A stretch of 64,000 nucleotides of DNA from Pseudopedobacter sp965218985 (GCA_965218985.1 CBDCMP010000007.1:1550001-1614000); one strand, 5' to 3'; counted from the stretch's first letter, positions 51,535-61,325 are shown. Numbers and translations: made by a program. The notes: a model not told the origin generated them from the sequence alone.

Positions 51535-53622
51535 ATGTTAAAGAGAGTTTTTTTAGGGATTTTTATAGCAGCCACCATCGCCTGTTCCGCTGCTCCCATC
51601 ACCCCAAGAGTGGTCGATAAAGATGTGCCGGGATCCAACAATTTGAAGCCAGATGCCCGGCAAGCTTTAATCACCAAAGAAGTTGCTGATTTAATCGTAC
51701 ACTTAAACTATAAAAAACCAGTCTTAAATGACTCCCTGGGTTCGGTGATTTTTGACAACTATATCAAAGAATTGGACCCCAACAAAAGTTATTTTCTGAC
51801 TGCTGATCTTAAAGATTTTGAGCAATACCGAAATACTTTTGATGATGATTTAGCAGCAGGGGATCTTAGTGCAGCTTTTTATATGTTCAACACCTATCAA
51901 AAAAGGTACAACGAGAAAATGAATTTCTCTTTAAAAGCACTGAATGATGATTTCGATTTCAATAAAAATGAATCATACGTTTACGATCGGGAAGGTCTTC
52001 CTTGGTTTAAAAATGAGACGGAGAGTGATCAGTCCTGGACCAAAAAAGTGAAATATGATTTCCTGAATTTAAAATTAACGAATCAAAAAGATTCTGCAAT
52101 CAAAGCTACCTTGAAAAAAAGATATGAGAGTTTACTTGCTCAATCCAATAAAATAAATAATCAGGACGCATTTCAGGTGATCATGACCGCTTTTACAGAA
52201 TCCATTGATCCGCATACCAGCTATTTCAATCCGGCGAATGCTGCCAATTTCAACATTGATATGTCAAGATCTTTAGAGGGAATTGGAGCGTCCTTACAAG
52301 TGGAAAATGAATACGTGACCATCAAAAGCATAGTTCCGGGTGGCCCCGCTGATAAGAGCAAGCAATTGAAAATCGATGATAAGATAGTTGGCGTGGCGCA
52401 AGGGCAGGAAGATTTTGTTGACGTGGTGGGCTGGCGAATTGATAACGCCATCGCCTTAATCAGAGGACCTAAAGGAACAACAGTGAGGTTGAAGATTTTA
52501 TCCAAAGACCAAGATCCTTCTGCTAAACCCAAAGTGGTGGACATGGTGAGAGAGAAGATCATTTTGGAAGATCAATCAGTGAAGAACTCCATCAAATCTG
52601 TAACCAGAGATGGAAAAAAATACAATTATGGAATCATTGAAATCCCCGCTTTTTATGCAGATTGGAAAGGGATGCAGGAAGGGGAAAAGAATTATAAATC
52701 AACAACCAGAGATGTCAAACTAGCTTTAGATACACTAAAAGCTGCTCATGTGGATGGTGTAATTATTGATTTGAGAAGCAATGGCGGTGGCTCCTTAACC
52801 GAAGCCATAGAGCTTACCGGCTTGTTCATACCGAAAGGACCGGTGGTGCAGGTACGTGATTACAGAAGCCGTGTGGAAGTGGATGAAGATGAAGATCCAT
52901 CCATCAGCTACACCGGACCATTGGCCATCTTGACTGATCGTTTCAGTGCGTCAGCTTCAGAGATCTTTGCAGGTGCTATACAAGATTATGGCCGGGGGCT
53001 GATCATAGGAAACAACACTTATGGAAAAGGGACGGTACAATCTGCGATTGACATGAAACGCGTGAATCCTGATTTGGGAGACAAGGGTGGCCAAATCAAT
53101 TTGACAATGGGCAAGTTCTATCGTGTGAATGGTAGCTCCACACAGCACAAAGGGGTAACTCCTGACATTGAATTCCCAACAGTCTTCCCTGCGGATAAAT
53201 ATGGGGAGAGTTCAGAGAAAGCTGCATTGCCATGGGATGAGATAAAAAGTTCAGATTATACAAAGTACGGTGACTTGAGCGGAGCAATTCCATATTTGAA
53301 AGCTGCTCATGATGCCCGTATGAAAAATAGTAAAGAATACACTTATCTTCTACAGGATATTGAAGAGTTTAAGAAAAGGGACGCAGATAATACTTTGCCC
53401 CTTAATGAAGATGCTTTGAAAAAACAACGTGACGAAATGGAGGCTAAAAATTTCGAACGTGAGAATGAAAGAAGAGTCTCCAGAGGCCTACCCGCACTTA
53501 AAAAAGGAGAATCCAAACCTGCAAAAGAAGAGAATTACGATTTCATAAAGGACGAGAGTATGCAAATCATAACGGATTTTTTATCGAATCCTAAGATTGC
53601 AAAAAACGTCACTAAATTTTAA
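51535..53622 (+). CDS. prc: C-terminal-processing (tail-specific) peptidase, S41 family
   Basis: The 695-residue protein has a signal peptide (MLKRVFLGIFIAATIACSAAP; the Cys could also be lipidated), a Tsp N-terminal region with ALITKEVADLIVHLNYKKPVL, a PDZ domain (about 230-330; IGASLQVENEYVTIKSIVPGGPADKS), the S41 core (about 370-560; HVDGVIIDLRSNGGGSLTEAIELTGLFI, DRFSASASEIFAGAIQDYGRGLIIGNNTYGKGTVQ) whose Ser and Lys form the dyad, and the Prc C-terminal tail domain. It degrades or trims periplasmic proteins from the C-terminus. I chose the ATG at 51535; the ORF extended to 51496 precedes the signal peptide with charged residues. Confidence 0.92.
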   Translation: MLKRVFLGIFIAATIACSAAPITPRVVDKDVPGSNNLKPDARQALITKEVADLIVHLNYKKPVLNDSLGSVIFDNYIKELDPNKSYFLTADLKDFEQYRNTFDDDLAAGDLSAAFYMFNTYQKRYNEKMNFSLKALNDDFDFNKNESYVYDREGLPWFKNETESDQSWTKKVKYDFLNLKLTNQKDSAIKATLKKRYESLLAQSNKINNQDAFQVIMTAFTESIDPHTSYFNPANAANFNIDMSRSLEGIGASLQVENEYVTIKSIVPGGPADKSKQLKIDDKIVGVAQGQEDFVDVVGWRIDNAIALIRGPKGTTVRLKILSKDQDPSAKPKVVDMVREKIILEDQSVKNSIKSVTRDGKKYNYGIIEIPAFYADWKGMQEGEKNYKSTTRDVKLALDTLKAAHVDGVIIDLRSNGGGSLTEAIELTGLFIPKGPVVQVRDYRSRVEVDEDEDPSISYTGPLAILTDRFSASASEIFAGAIQDYGRGLIIGNNTYGKGTVQSAIDMKRVNPDLGDKGGQINLTMGKFYRVNGSSTQHKGVTPDIEFPTVFPADKYGESSEKAALPWDEIKSSDYTKYGDLSGAIPYLKAAHDARMKNSKEYTYLLQDIEEFKKRDADNTLPLNEDALKKQRDEMEAKNFERENERRVSRGLPALKKGESKPAKEENYDFIKDESMQIITDFLSNPKIAKNVTKF

Positions 53623-53627
53623 ATAAG

Positions 53628-53646
53628 ACCCGGCTAACCACCGGGT
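53628..53646 (+). terminator. Rho-independent terminator after prc
   Basis: ACCCGG and CCGGGT form a 6-bp stem with a seven-base loop, followed by TTTT. Confidence 0.8.
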
Positions 53647-53729
53647 TTTTGTATCAAAAAGGTTATGTATTTTTGACTATATCTTATTAAATTGGGATTT
53701 ATTTCCTCATTTAAATTAAAGATAGCTCA

Positions 53730-55373
53730 ATGGACAGAAGAAAATTCCTTATCAACACCTCAGTGGCCGGTCTTGCCACTACATCTTTAGCTGCAAACGC
53801 TTTTAAATTACAAGCAAAAGAATCCGGAATTCCCGACCCAGAAACTGAATTCCTTTTTAAGGATGACTTTAAGTTGAATGAAGTCACCATTGATCAGCTT
53901 CAGGAAATGATGAAGAAAGGAGCGCTGACTTCAAAAGCTATCACCGAAATGTACCTCAAAAGAATTGAAGCCATGGATAAAAAAGGTCCCGCTATAAATG
54001 CGGTGATAGAGATCAATCCTGATGCTTTAAAAATAGCCGAAGATTTGGATAAGGAAAGAAAAGCCGGGAAATTGAGAGGCCGGATGCATGGCATCCCGGT
54101 CTTGATAAAAGATAATATTGACACAGGAGATAAAATGATGACCACCGCCGGTGCTTTGGCAATGGTGGGTAACCGGGCGAATGAAGATGCTTTCATAGTG
54201 AAAAAACTAAGGGCGGCCGGAGCCGTAATTTTAGGCAAAACAAACTTAAGTGAATGGGCCAACTTTCGTTCCTCCCATTCCACCAGCGCATGGAGCAGCC
54301 GTGGAGGACAAACCAGAATGCCTTATATATTAGATAGAAATCCATCCGGCTCCAGTGCAGGAACTGGTGCAGGGGTATCAGCTAATTTTTGTGTGATAGG
54401 TATTGGCACAGAGACTGATGGGTCCATCACTTCACCATCGTCTATCAATGGATTGGTGGGAATCAAACCTACAGTAGGTCTGTTAAGTCGCACAGGAATT
54501 ATTCCCATATCTGCTACTCAGGACACCGCAGGTCCAATGGGGAGAACTGTCATTGATGCAGCCATATTTTTAGGCATTTTAGCAGGAGTGGATCCTAAAG
54601 ACACAGTCACCCTGGAAAGCGAAGGAAAGGCAAAAACTGATTACACCCAAGGTTTAGAGGTGACGGCATTGAAGGGGAAAAGAATAGGGGTGGAGAAATC
54701 CTTTTTCAGGCGAAGAAATGAAGAGGTCATCGCAATTTTCAAAAATGCGATAGACATGATGAAATCAAAGGGAGCGATCATTATCGAAGTAGATTTAAAC
54801 AGTAAAATCAATGAAGTCACCGGAGATGCAGAGTTTGAAGTATTGCAATTTGAGTTTAAAGATGGCTTGAATAAATATTTAGCGACAGCCAATGCAAAAG
54901 TGAAGACTTTAGCAGACGTGATCGCTTTCAACAAAGCGCATGAAGCTGAAGCCATGCCATTTTTTAAACAGGAAACGTTGATAAGTAGCGATGCCAAAGA
55001 AGGATTAGACAGTAAGGCATATCAAGATGCTTTAAAAAAATCGATAAAATCCAGAGAGGTGATCAACCAGGTAATGAAAGAGAATGATTTGGATACCATT
55101 TGCGGAATCAGTAATGGGCCAGCTGCCTGTATTGACAATATCAACGGTGATTATAGCACCGGATTCTCTTTTTCCGGACCAGCCGCCACAGCAGGCTATC
55201 CGCATATTACCCTGCCGATGGGAATGGTGCATGGTTTGCCAATTGGCATATCTTTCATTGCAGGTGCCTATCAGGAGGCCGAGATCATCAATATCGCATA
55301 TGCTTTTGAACAGGCTACACCTAAGCGTGAAGCTCCTAAATTCATACCCACTGCCATTCCAAAACCTGTTTGA
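53730..55373 (+). CDS. Secreted amidase (amidase-signature family)
   Basis: The 547-residue protein begins with a Tat-like signal (MDRRKFLINTSVAGLATTSLAANAF, an RRKF context) and the amidase-signature core: GIPVLIKDNIDTGD (catalytic Lys), AAGAVILGKTNLSEWANF, PSGSSAGTGAGVSANFCVIGIGTETDGSITSPSSINGLVGIKPTVGLLSRTG (the cis-Ser and nucleophilic Ser in the SxGGS-like region) and QDTAGPMGRTV. It hydrolyses amides with a Ser-cisSer-Lys triad. The periplasmic location and the neighbouring Prc protease suggest a role in peptide or peptidoglycan turnover (inference). Related to GatA in fold but not a tRNA amidotransferase. Confidence 0.9.
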   Translation: MDRRKFLINTSVAGLATTSLAANAFKLQAKESGIPDPETEFLFKDDFKLNEVTIDQLQEMMKKGALTSKAITEMYLKRIEAMDKKGPAINAVIEINPDALKIAEDLDKERKAGKLRGRMHGIPVLIKDNIDTGDKMMTTAGALAMVGNRANEDAFIVKKLRAAGAVILGKTNLSEWANFRSSHSTSAWSSRGGQTRMPYILDRNPSGSSAGTGAGVSANFCVIGIGTETDGSITSPSSINGLVGIKPTVGLLSRTGIIPISATQDTAGPMGRTVIDAAIFLGILAGVDPKDTVTLESEGKAKTDYTQGLEVTALKGKRIGVEKSFFRRRNEEVIAIFKNAIDMMKSKGAIIIEVDLNSKINEVTGDAEFEVLQFEFKDGLNKYLATANAKVKTLADVIAFNKAHEAEAMPFFKQETLISSDAKEGLDSKAYQDALKKSIKSREVINQVMKENDLDTICGISNGPAACIDNINGDYSTGFSFSGPAATAGYPHITLPMGMVHGLPIGISFIAGAYQEAEIINIAYAFEQATPKREAPKFIPTAIPKPV

Positions 55374-55420
55374 TGAACAAATAATTCCACGACTTATTTC
55401 CGCTTTTTAATTAATATCAT

Positions 55421-56425
55421 ATGCCTGTGAAAAAGCTTTTAGAATTTAACGAGAATGGGATTTATTGTACCCAGGGAGATTTTTATATCGATCCCTGGCG
55501 GCCTGTGAACGATGCAGTCATCACTCATGGCCATAGCGACCATGCGAAGTGGGGTCATAAAAAATATTTGGCACATACGCTTTCCAGGGAGATTTTATAC
55601 TACAGGCTTGGAGAGATTAATCTGGAAACAATGAATTACGGCGAAAGCCGGATGAAGAATGGAGTAAAAATCACTTTCTATCCGGCAGGTCATATTCCTG
55701 GTTCGGCACAAATCCGGGTGGAGCATAAAGGCGAGGTTTGGGTAGTTTCCGGAGATTATAAAACAGAGGACGATGGTTTGTGCACGCCTTTTGAACCTGT
55801 GAAATGTCATTCCTTTATCTCTGAATGTACTTTTGGGATGCCGGTCTATAAATGGCAGCCTCAACTGGACATTTTTAAGGATATTAATAATTGGTGGCTA
55901 CAAAACCAGTCAGAAGGGAAAACTTCTGTTTTGGCGGGATATTCTTTAGGCAAAGCACAACGCATTTTGCAAAACCTGGATTTAACCATTGGAAAAGTAT
56001 ATACCCATGGAGTGATTCAGAATTCAAACGAAGCTTTAATCCGGAACGGTATTCAACTTAATCCCACTGAGCACATCACACCCGAAACATCGAAAGAAGC
56101 AATCAAAGGAAACATGGTCATTTGCCCGCCTTCTGCAATTGGGACTCCCTGGATGAGAAAATTAAATCCTTATTCATTTGGTTATTGTTCTGGTTGGATG
56201 GCCATCCGTGGAGCGAAAAGAAGAAGAGCTGCCGACAGAGGTTTTGTACTCTCTGACCATGCAGATTGGGAAGGACTTATTTCAGCTATCAAGGCCACAG
56301 GATGCGAAACAGCTTACCTCACTCATGGCTATACCGCAAGCTTCAGCAAATACTTGCAGGAAACAGGATACGATGCCAGAGAAGCCAAAACTTTATATGG
56401 AAATGAGGAGGAGACAGAACAGTAA
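55421..56425 (+). CDS. Ligase-associated DNA exonuclease (metallo-beta-lactamase fold)
   Basis: The 334-residue protein has the MBL/beta-CASP-like motif ITHGHSDHAKWG (H-x-H-x-D-H), SGDYKTEDDG, and later SECTFGMPVYKWQPQLDIFKDINNWW and VLSDHADWEGLI. It is the nuclease that usually accompanies the cisplatin-type ATP-dependent DNA ligase, in this window 306 bases downstream. The pair is thought to act in DNA repair. A dead nucleotidyltransferase gene begins at its stop codon, so its 3' end is part of a rearrangement scar, but the reading frame has family length. Confidence 0.88.
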   Translation: MPVKKLLEFNENGIYCTQGDFYIDPWRPVNDAVITHGHSDHAKWGHKKYLAHTLSREILYYRLGEINLETMNYGESRMKNGVKITFYPAGHIPGSAQIRVEHKGEVWVVSGDYKTEDDGLCTPFEPVKCHSFISECTFGMPVYKWQPQLDIFKDINNWWLQNQSEGKTSVLAGYSLGKAQRILQNLDLTIGKVYTHGVIQNSNEALIRNGIQLNPTEHITPETSKEAIKGNMVICPPSAIGTPWMRKLNPYSFGYCSGWMAIRGAKRRRAADRGFVLSDHADWEGLISAIKATGCETAYLTHGYTASFSKYLQETGYDAREAKTLYGNEEETEQ

Positions 56426-56710
56426 ACAGGTCTTTGGAGAACTATATTAAACTTAAAGCTGCATTTCAACAGTTGGAAATGCTAATGTTGGAAACGGCTT
56501 CAGAAAATTTTTTAAACCATCCTTCATGGGATGTGTTCTCATTTGGCAGGCCACCTTCTTCTATTGATATCATGATCAAAGGTAAAGAATTTAAACTTCG
56601 AAGAATGTTTTAAAGAAGCTTTCCTTTTTGAAGAAGATGATCTAAAAATAAGAACAATCTCCTATGATAAACGCATTGAAGCAAAAAAGCAGCCTCCAAA
56701 CCAAGATTAA
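56422..56710 (+). pseudogene. Truncated and frameshifted nucleotidyltransferase, paralogue of 6787-7227
   Basis: Starting at the GTA overlapping the exonuclease stop codon, the frame reads VNRSLENYIKLKAAFQQLE... WDVFSFGRPPSSIDI, which aligns with VNASIENYKKL... NEVFSYGRPPLGIDI of the intact gene. It ends at a TAA near 56612; a +1 shift restores CFKEAFLFEEDDLKIRTISY, matching the intact IKEASFVDVESLKVNLISY, and a second shift in a run of A gives KKAASKPRLN against KKAAGRYKDLN. The first 40 or so codons, including the catalytic GG and DxD motifs, and the partner gene are missing. Confidence 0.85.
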
Positions 56711-56731
56711 ATTGATTATTAGCTTTTATAG

Positions 56732-58348
56732 ATGAAAGCATTTGCCCAACTTTTCCTTTCCTTAGATGAGACCAACAAAACCAACGAGAAGGTTAAAATC
56801 ATCAAAAAATACCTGTTGTCAGTTCCTGATGAGGATAAAATAAATATGCTGGCCTTGTTTACAGGACGTAAACCCAAAAGACCTATCAACGCCACACAAC
56901 TGAAAGAATGGGCACTGGAATTAAGTCAACTTCCGGATTGGCTTTTCAGAGAAAGCTATGATGTGGTAGGTGATTTAGCAGAGACGCTTTCCCTGTTGTT
57001 GCCGGAACCCCAGCATAGCCAGAATAAAACTTTAACCGCTTGGGTGGATGAAATTAAAGCTTTAAGGAATCATTCAGACATGGAGAAAAAAGAATGGTTA
57101 CTCCATGCTCTGGATATGTTGGAGCGGCAGGAGAAATTCGTCTTTTTTAAATTACTTACCAGCAGTTTTCGGGTGGGAGTTTCGCAAAACCTGGTGGTAA
57201 AAGCTTTATCAGACATCACAGAATTAGACACCGCCACCATTACCCACCGCATTATGGGGAATTGGAACCCGGAGACTTTTTCTTTTGAGGAGCTGAGTGC
57301 GGATGAGGACGGAACCACGGATGTCTCCCGTCCTTATCCTTTTTTCCTGGCTTACCCGGTGCAGGAGACTTCTGAGATCCAAAAAACAGCCAAGGAATTG
57401 GAGCAAAACCTGGGTCCGGCAAAGGAGTGGCAGGTGGAGTTCAAATGGGACGGAATCCGGGCGCAGTTGATCAAAAGGGATTCACAGATTTTCATTTGGA
57501 GCCGTGGCGAGGACTTGGCGACTGATAAATTTCCAGAACTGCATCCTTTTCTTAAAGATTTACCAGATGGAACTGTTTTGGATGGAGAGATTTTAGCATT
57601 TAAAGACGACGTACCGCTGCCCTTCAATATGCTGCAGACACGCATCGGGAGAAAAACCATCTCCAAAAAAATGTTGCAGGATAACCCGGTGGCTTTTATT
57701 GCCTATGATGTGATGGAAATGGAGAAACAAGACATCAGGAGCAAGAGCCAAGAAGAAAGAAGAGGGATTTTAGAAGGGATTCAATCTTCCTCAAATCATC
57801 AAAGTATTTTCCGGATTTCTGAAATTATTGAAGCAGATGATTGGCATCAATTGGCTAAAGAAAGGGAACATTCCCGCGATTTAATGGCCGAAGGGTTGAT
57901 GCTAAAGAGAAAATCTGCTCATTATCAAGTTGGGCGCCGGCGTGGTGATTGGTGGAAATGGAAAGTGGATCCACTTTCTGTGGATGCTGTGATGATTTAT
58001 GCACAAAAAGGACATGGTCGGCGGGCGGATTTATACACCGATTACACTTTTGCCGTTTGGGATGGAGACCAACTGGTACCATTTGCCAAGGCCTACTCTG
58101 GTTTAACCGATAAAGAGATCAGACAGGTGGATAATTTTGTAAAAAGAAACACTTTGGAGAAATTCGGGCCTGTACGAACAGTGAAAGCCGAATTGGTTTT
58201 TGAAATTGGTTTCGAAGGCATCAATCGTTCTTCCAGGCATAAGTCAGGCGTTGCCTTACGGTTTCCCAGAATTTTAAGATGGCGCACGGATAAAAAGAAA
58301 GAGGAAGCAGACACTTTGGAAAGTTTGATGCAATTGTTGCCTCAATGA
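56732..58348 (+). CDS. ATP-dependent DNA ligase (repair type)
   Basis: The 538-residue ligase has an N-terminal DNA-binding domain (MKAFAQLFLSLDETNKTNEKVKIIKKYLLSVPDEDK) and the nucleotidyltransferase core: WQVEFKWDGIRAQLIKR with catalytic Lys in KWDG, FIWSRGEDLATDKFPEL, TVLDGEILAF, FIAYDVMEM, SRDLMAEGLMLKRKSAHYQVGRRRGDWWKWKV. The OB-fold domain ends the protein. It belongs to the bacterial repair ligases associated with the exonuclease gene upstream. Replication would use an NAD-dependent ligase located elsewhere. Confidence 0.92.
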   Translation: MKAFAQLFLSLDETNKTNEKVKIIKKYLLSVPDEDKINMLALFTGRKPKRPINATQLKEWALELSQLPDWLFRESYDVVGDLAETLSLLLPEPQHSQNKTLTAWVDEIKALRNHSDMEKKEWLLHALDMLERQEKFVFFKLLTSSFRVGVSQNLVVKALSDITELDTATITHRIMGNWNPETFSFEELSADEDGTTDVSRPYPFFLAYPVQETSEIQKTAKELEQNLGPAKEWQVEFKWDGIRAQLIKRDSQIFIWSRGEDLATDKFPELHPFLKDLPDGTVLDGEILAFKDDVPLPFNMLQTRIGRKTISKKMLQDNPVAFIAYDVMEMEKQDIRSKSQEERRGILEGIQSSSNHQSIFRISEIIEADDWHQLAKEREHSRDLMAEGLMLKRKSAHYQVGRRRGDWWKWKVDPLSVDAVMIYAQKGHGRRADLYTDYTFAVWDGDQLVPFAKAYSGLTDKEIRQVDNFVKRNTLEKFGPVRTVKAELVFEIGFEGINRSSRHKSGVALRFPRILRWRTDKKKEEADTLESLMQLLPQ

Positions 58349-58504
58349 TCTGATCATTCCCCAGCTTTATTGCCTTATGTAATTAGAGTCGGCTAGTCAA
58401 CTAAAACACAAAATTAACCTGCTTCCCGCTCGCTCATTTCCGTTAGCCAATGAATTCTGAAGACCATAGAACATCATTTTGCAAACTAATTGAAGCTGGT
58501 TCTC

Positions 58505-58544
58505 TAGCCACAGGCCGGTACGGTATCTATTTCAATCGCGGCTA
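58505..58544. repeat. Intergenic hairpin-forming sequence before tex
   Basis: TAGCCAC (58505-58511) and GCGGCTA (58538-58544) are near-inverted arms. On the minus strand the region reads AGGGCTTTAGCCGCGATTGA, a phrase I recall as recurrent in Bacteroidota intergenic DNA. The remainder of the 281-base gap shows no gene. Confidence 0.4.
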
Positions 58545-58629
58545 AAGCCCTCACTCCTTCTAAATATTCTCCATTTTTTTTGATCATCTAAGCCAGAACC
58601 CTCATCTTCGTAGTTCAAAAAAATTGATC

Positions 58630-60918
58630 ATGTCACAGCATATATTTTTAGTAGCGCAGGAATTGAACCTAGGCAGCAAACAAGTGGAGGCGACTTTAAG
58701 TTTGTTAGCTGATGGTGCAACAGTTCCGTTTATCTCCCGTTACCGTAAAGAAGTCACCGGAAGTTTAGATGAGGTGCAGGTGGCCGCCATAAGAGACAGA
58801 ATTCAGCAGCTAAGAGATTTAGAAAAACGCAAAGAAGCCATTTTAAAATCCATCGAGGAGCAGGGAAAACTCACTGAAGAGTTAAAAAAATTGGTTCTTG
58901 CTGCCGAAAACATGACCGCTTTAGAGGATATCTATCTTCCATACAAACCAAAAAGAAAAACCAAAGCCTCCATGGCCAGAGAGAAAGGTCTGGAACCTTT
59001 GGCATTGAGCATTTTTGAACAGGACCAAAAAAATCCCGACGATGAGGCGATGGATTTTGTGGATGCTGAAAAAGGAGTGAACAATGCTGCGGAAGCTTTA
59101 CAAGGCGCAAGAGACATCATTGCAGAAATGATAGCAGAAAATGTTGATGCCCGGACCTCCATGAGGAAGTTATTCTTCGAAAAAGGGGTTTACAAATCAG
59201 AAGTTTTGAAAGGGAAGGAAGAGGAGGGAATTAAATATAAAGACTACTTCGATTGGTCAGAGCCAATTAAAACCACTCCTTCCCACCGTATCCTGGCTAT
59301 GCGAAGAGGTGAGAAAGAAGCCATTTTAAAACTAGATGCTACCCCAGAAGAGGGGGCAGCTCTTGAAATGTTAGAACGCCAGTTCATCAAAACCCATAAC
59401 AAGAAATCTGCCGAAGTGAAAATGGCTTTGGAGGACGGTTACAAAAGATTGTTAAAACCTTCCATGGAGACCGAAACCCGTTTAAAATCCAAGCAATTGG
59501 CAGATGAGGAAGCCATCAAGGTTTTTGCAGAGAACGCCCGCCAGCTTTTATTGGCTGCACCAATGGGACAGAGACGGGTGCTTGCTTTAGACCCAGGTTT
59601 TCGTACAGGTTGTAAACTGGTCTGCTTGGATGAACAGGGGAAATTATTGGAGAATGCCACCATCTATCCGCACACCGGCGAAGGAAGGGCAAAAGAAGCG
59701 GCACAAAGCCTAAAATATTTGGTGGAAAAACATCAAATTGAAGCCATTGCTATTGGTAATGGAACCGCCAGCCGGGAGACCGAGGATTTCGTGAGCGCAC
59801 AAAACCTGGCGCATGTTTTGGTGGTGATGGTGAACGAAAGTGGAGCCTCCATTTATTCCGCATCAGATGTGGCGAGAGCGGAGTTCCCGGATTACGATGT
59901 TACCGTGAGAGGTGCAGTCTCCATTGGCCGCAGAATGATGGACCCATTGGCAGAACTGGTAAAGATCGATCCAAAATCCATTGGAGTAGGTCAGTATCAA
60001 CATGATGTAGACCAGCATAAACTACAAACCTCTTTGGATGACACGGTGATCAGTTGCGTGAATGCCGTTGGCGTGGAACTTAACACGGCGTCTAAACAAA
60101 TCCTTTCGTACATATCAGGCTTGGGTCCGCAATTGGCGCAAAATATTGTGGACTACAGAAACCTTCATGGTGCTTTTCAGAACAGGAATTCTTTAAAAAA
60201 AGTAACCAGATTGGGAGATAAAGCTTTTGAACAGGCCGCAGGTTTCTTAAGAATCAGAAATGGCGAACATGTTTTAGATGCCAGCGCCGTTCATCCAGAG
60301 CGTTATACTTTAGTAGAACAGATGGCTAAGGATTTAAATTGTGAAGTGATGGATTTGATGAAGGATGAAAATATCCGGAAGCAAATAGATCTAAAAAAAT
60401 ACCTCTCTCCAGAAGTGGGCTTACCCACTTTAAAAGATATTTTAGCAGAGTTGGCAAAGCCTGGAAGAGACCCGCGTGAGCAATTTGAAGCTTTCTCTTT
60501 TGCTGATGGCATTCATAAAATAGAAGATTTAAAACCAGGTATGAAACTGCCGGGTATGGTGACTAACATCACCAATTTCGGTGCGTTTGTAGATATTGGT
60601 GTCCATCAGGACGGCTTGGTGCATTTAAGTCAGATGGCTGACAGGTTCATCTCTAATCCTAATGAAGTGGTAAAAGTTTCACAAAAAGTGGAAGTGACGG
60701 TAACTGAAGTGGACGCCGCAAGGAAAAGAATTTCCTTATCTATGAAAACAGGAAAGACGAAAGCTCCTGTTGAGAAAACAAAATTTCAAAAAAAGGACCA
60801 GGAGAAAAACAAGTCGTCCCTAAACAAAAATCAACCGGCTAAACAGCAGCTTTCCAAGGTTGATTCAGAAACAGATATGCAGGATAAATTAAAAGCTTTG
60901 ATAGGCAGATTTAAATAA
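58630..60918 (+). CDS. tex: S1 RNA-binding transcription accessory protein Tex
   Basis: The 762-residue protein has the Tex architecture: an N-terminal helical domain (TVPFISRYRKEVTGSLDEVQVAAIRDRIQQL), a YqgF/RNase-H-like domain (VLALDPGFRTGCKLVCLDEQGK... AIGNGTASRETEDFV), helix-hairpin-helix motifs (GLGPQLAQNIVDYRNLHGAF), and a C-terminal S1 domain (GMKLPGMVTNITNFGAFVDIGVHQDGLVHLSQM). A charged tail ends the protein. Tex binds nucleic acid and influences transcription and translation. I used the ATG at 58630; a TTG reading begins at 58624. Confidence 0.94.
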   Translation: MSQHIFLVAQELNLGSKQVEATLSLLADGATVPFISRYRKEVTGSLDEVQVAAIRDRIQQLRDLEKRKEAILKSIEEQGKLTEELKKLVLAAENMTALEDIYLPYKPKRKTKASMAREKGLEPLALSIFEQDQKNPDDEAMDFVDAEKGVNNAAEALQGARDIIAEMIAENVDARTSMRKLFFEKGVYKSEVLKGKEEEGIKYKDYFDWSEPIKTTPSHRILAMRRGEKEAILKLDATPEEGAALEMLERQFIKTHNKKSAEVKMALEDGYKRLLKPSMETETRLKSKQLADEEAIKVFAENARQLLLAAPMGQRRVLALDPGFRTGCKLVCLDEQGKLLENATIYPHTGEGRAKEAAQSLKYLVEKHQIEAIAIGNGTASRETEDFVSAQNLAHVLVVMVNESGASIYSASDVARAEFPDYDVTVRGAVSIGRRMMDPLAELVKIDPKSIGVGQYQHDVDQHKLQTSLDDTVISCVNAVGVELNTASKQILSYISGLGPQLAQNIVDYRNLHGAFQNRNSLKKVTRLGDKAFEQAAGFLRIRNGEHVLDASAVHPERYTLVEQMAKDLNCEVMDLMKDENIRKQIDLKKYLSPEVGLPTLKDILAELAKPGRDPREQFEAFSFADGIHKIEDLKPGMKLPGMVTNITNFGAFVDIGVHQDGLVHLSQMADRFISNPNEVVKVSQKVEVTVTEVDAARKRISLSMKTGKTKAPVEKTKFQKKDQEKNKSSLNKNQPAKQQLSKVDSETDMQDKLKALIGRFK

Positions 60919-60959
60919 TTTCAAAAAAAAGCTGAAAACAAACGTCAACTATCTATAGC

Positions 60960-61325
60960 TCATGAAGTGCCTCCGAAAATGGTATGAGCGCAAAAAGCAA
61001 TCTCCCGATCGGTTTCTTTAACACCTATACCAAAACTTGATTTGAACCATTGACGGTTTTCATCAATAAGGGACACTAAAAATATAGGCACTTCACAGAT
61101 AATAGATGCTAGTGTTAAGTTAAAAGTAGAAAGTCAAAAGTCAAAAGACTTATATCATTGATAATAAGTAATTTAAAAAGATGATTTTTCGTCGTTTTAT
61201 GATTAACATTACACTAGTTTGGTTAATCTGTCATAGGCATCCTGCGGTAAAGTGTCAAGAATTTGATAAGCTTCTAGTGCTTTCAGTCTATCTTTTTCAT
61301 TTAGAGGAAGGAGAGCTTTTTGCAT
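60960..61325 (-). pseudogene. Remnant of a GAF-domain (sensor kinase type) gene, split by a MITE-like insertion
   Basis: Reading from the ATG at 61325: MQKALLPLNEKDRLKALEAY, then QILDTLPQDAYDRLTKL, the standard start of GAF-type sensors. It breaks at 61213. Past the 101-bp insertion the frame continues ASIICEVPIFLVSLIDENRQ, then WFKSSFGIGVKETDREIAFC and AHTIFGG, before a stop at 60960-60962. Removal of the insert joins the two parts exactly (CTAG at the junction). Everything after the middle of the GAF domain is lost next to the end of tex. Confidence 0.85.
61113..61213. mobile_element. MITE-like insertion, 101 bp
   Basis: Imperfect terminal inverted repeats: left TGTTAAGTTAA, right (reverse complement) TGTAATGTTAA, 9 of 11 identical. 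It is flanked by CTAG on both sides (61109-61112 and 61214-61217); the match can be extended to five bases depending on where the ends are placed. The interior is AT-rich, contains AAAGTCAAAAGTCAAAAG and has no coding capacity. It interrupts the GAF remnant at a site that reads through precisely when the element is removed. Confidence 0.75.

Noticed and set aside
61116..61160. CRISPR-like short repeats (AAAGTCAAAAGTC)
   Set aside because: Period about eight bases, no spacers, no cas genes; it is low-complexity DNA within the MITE-like element.
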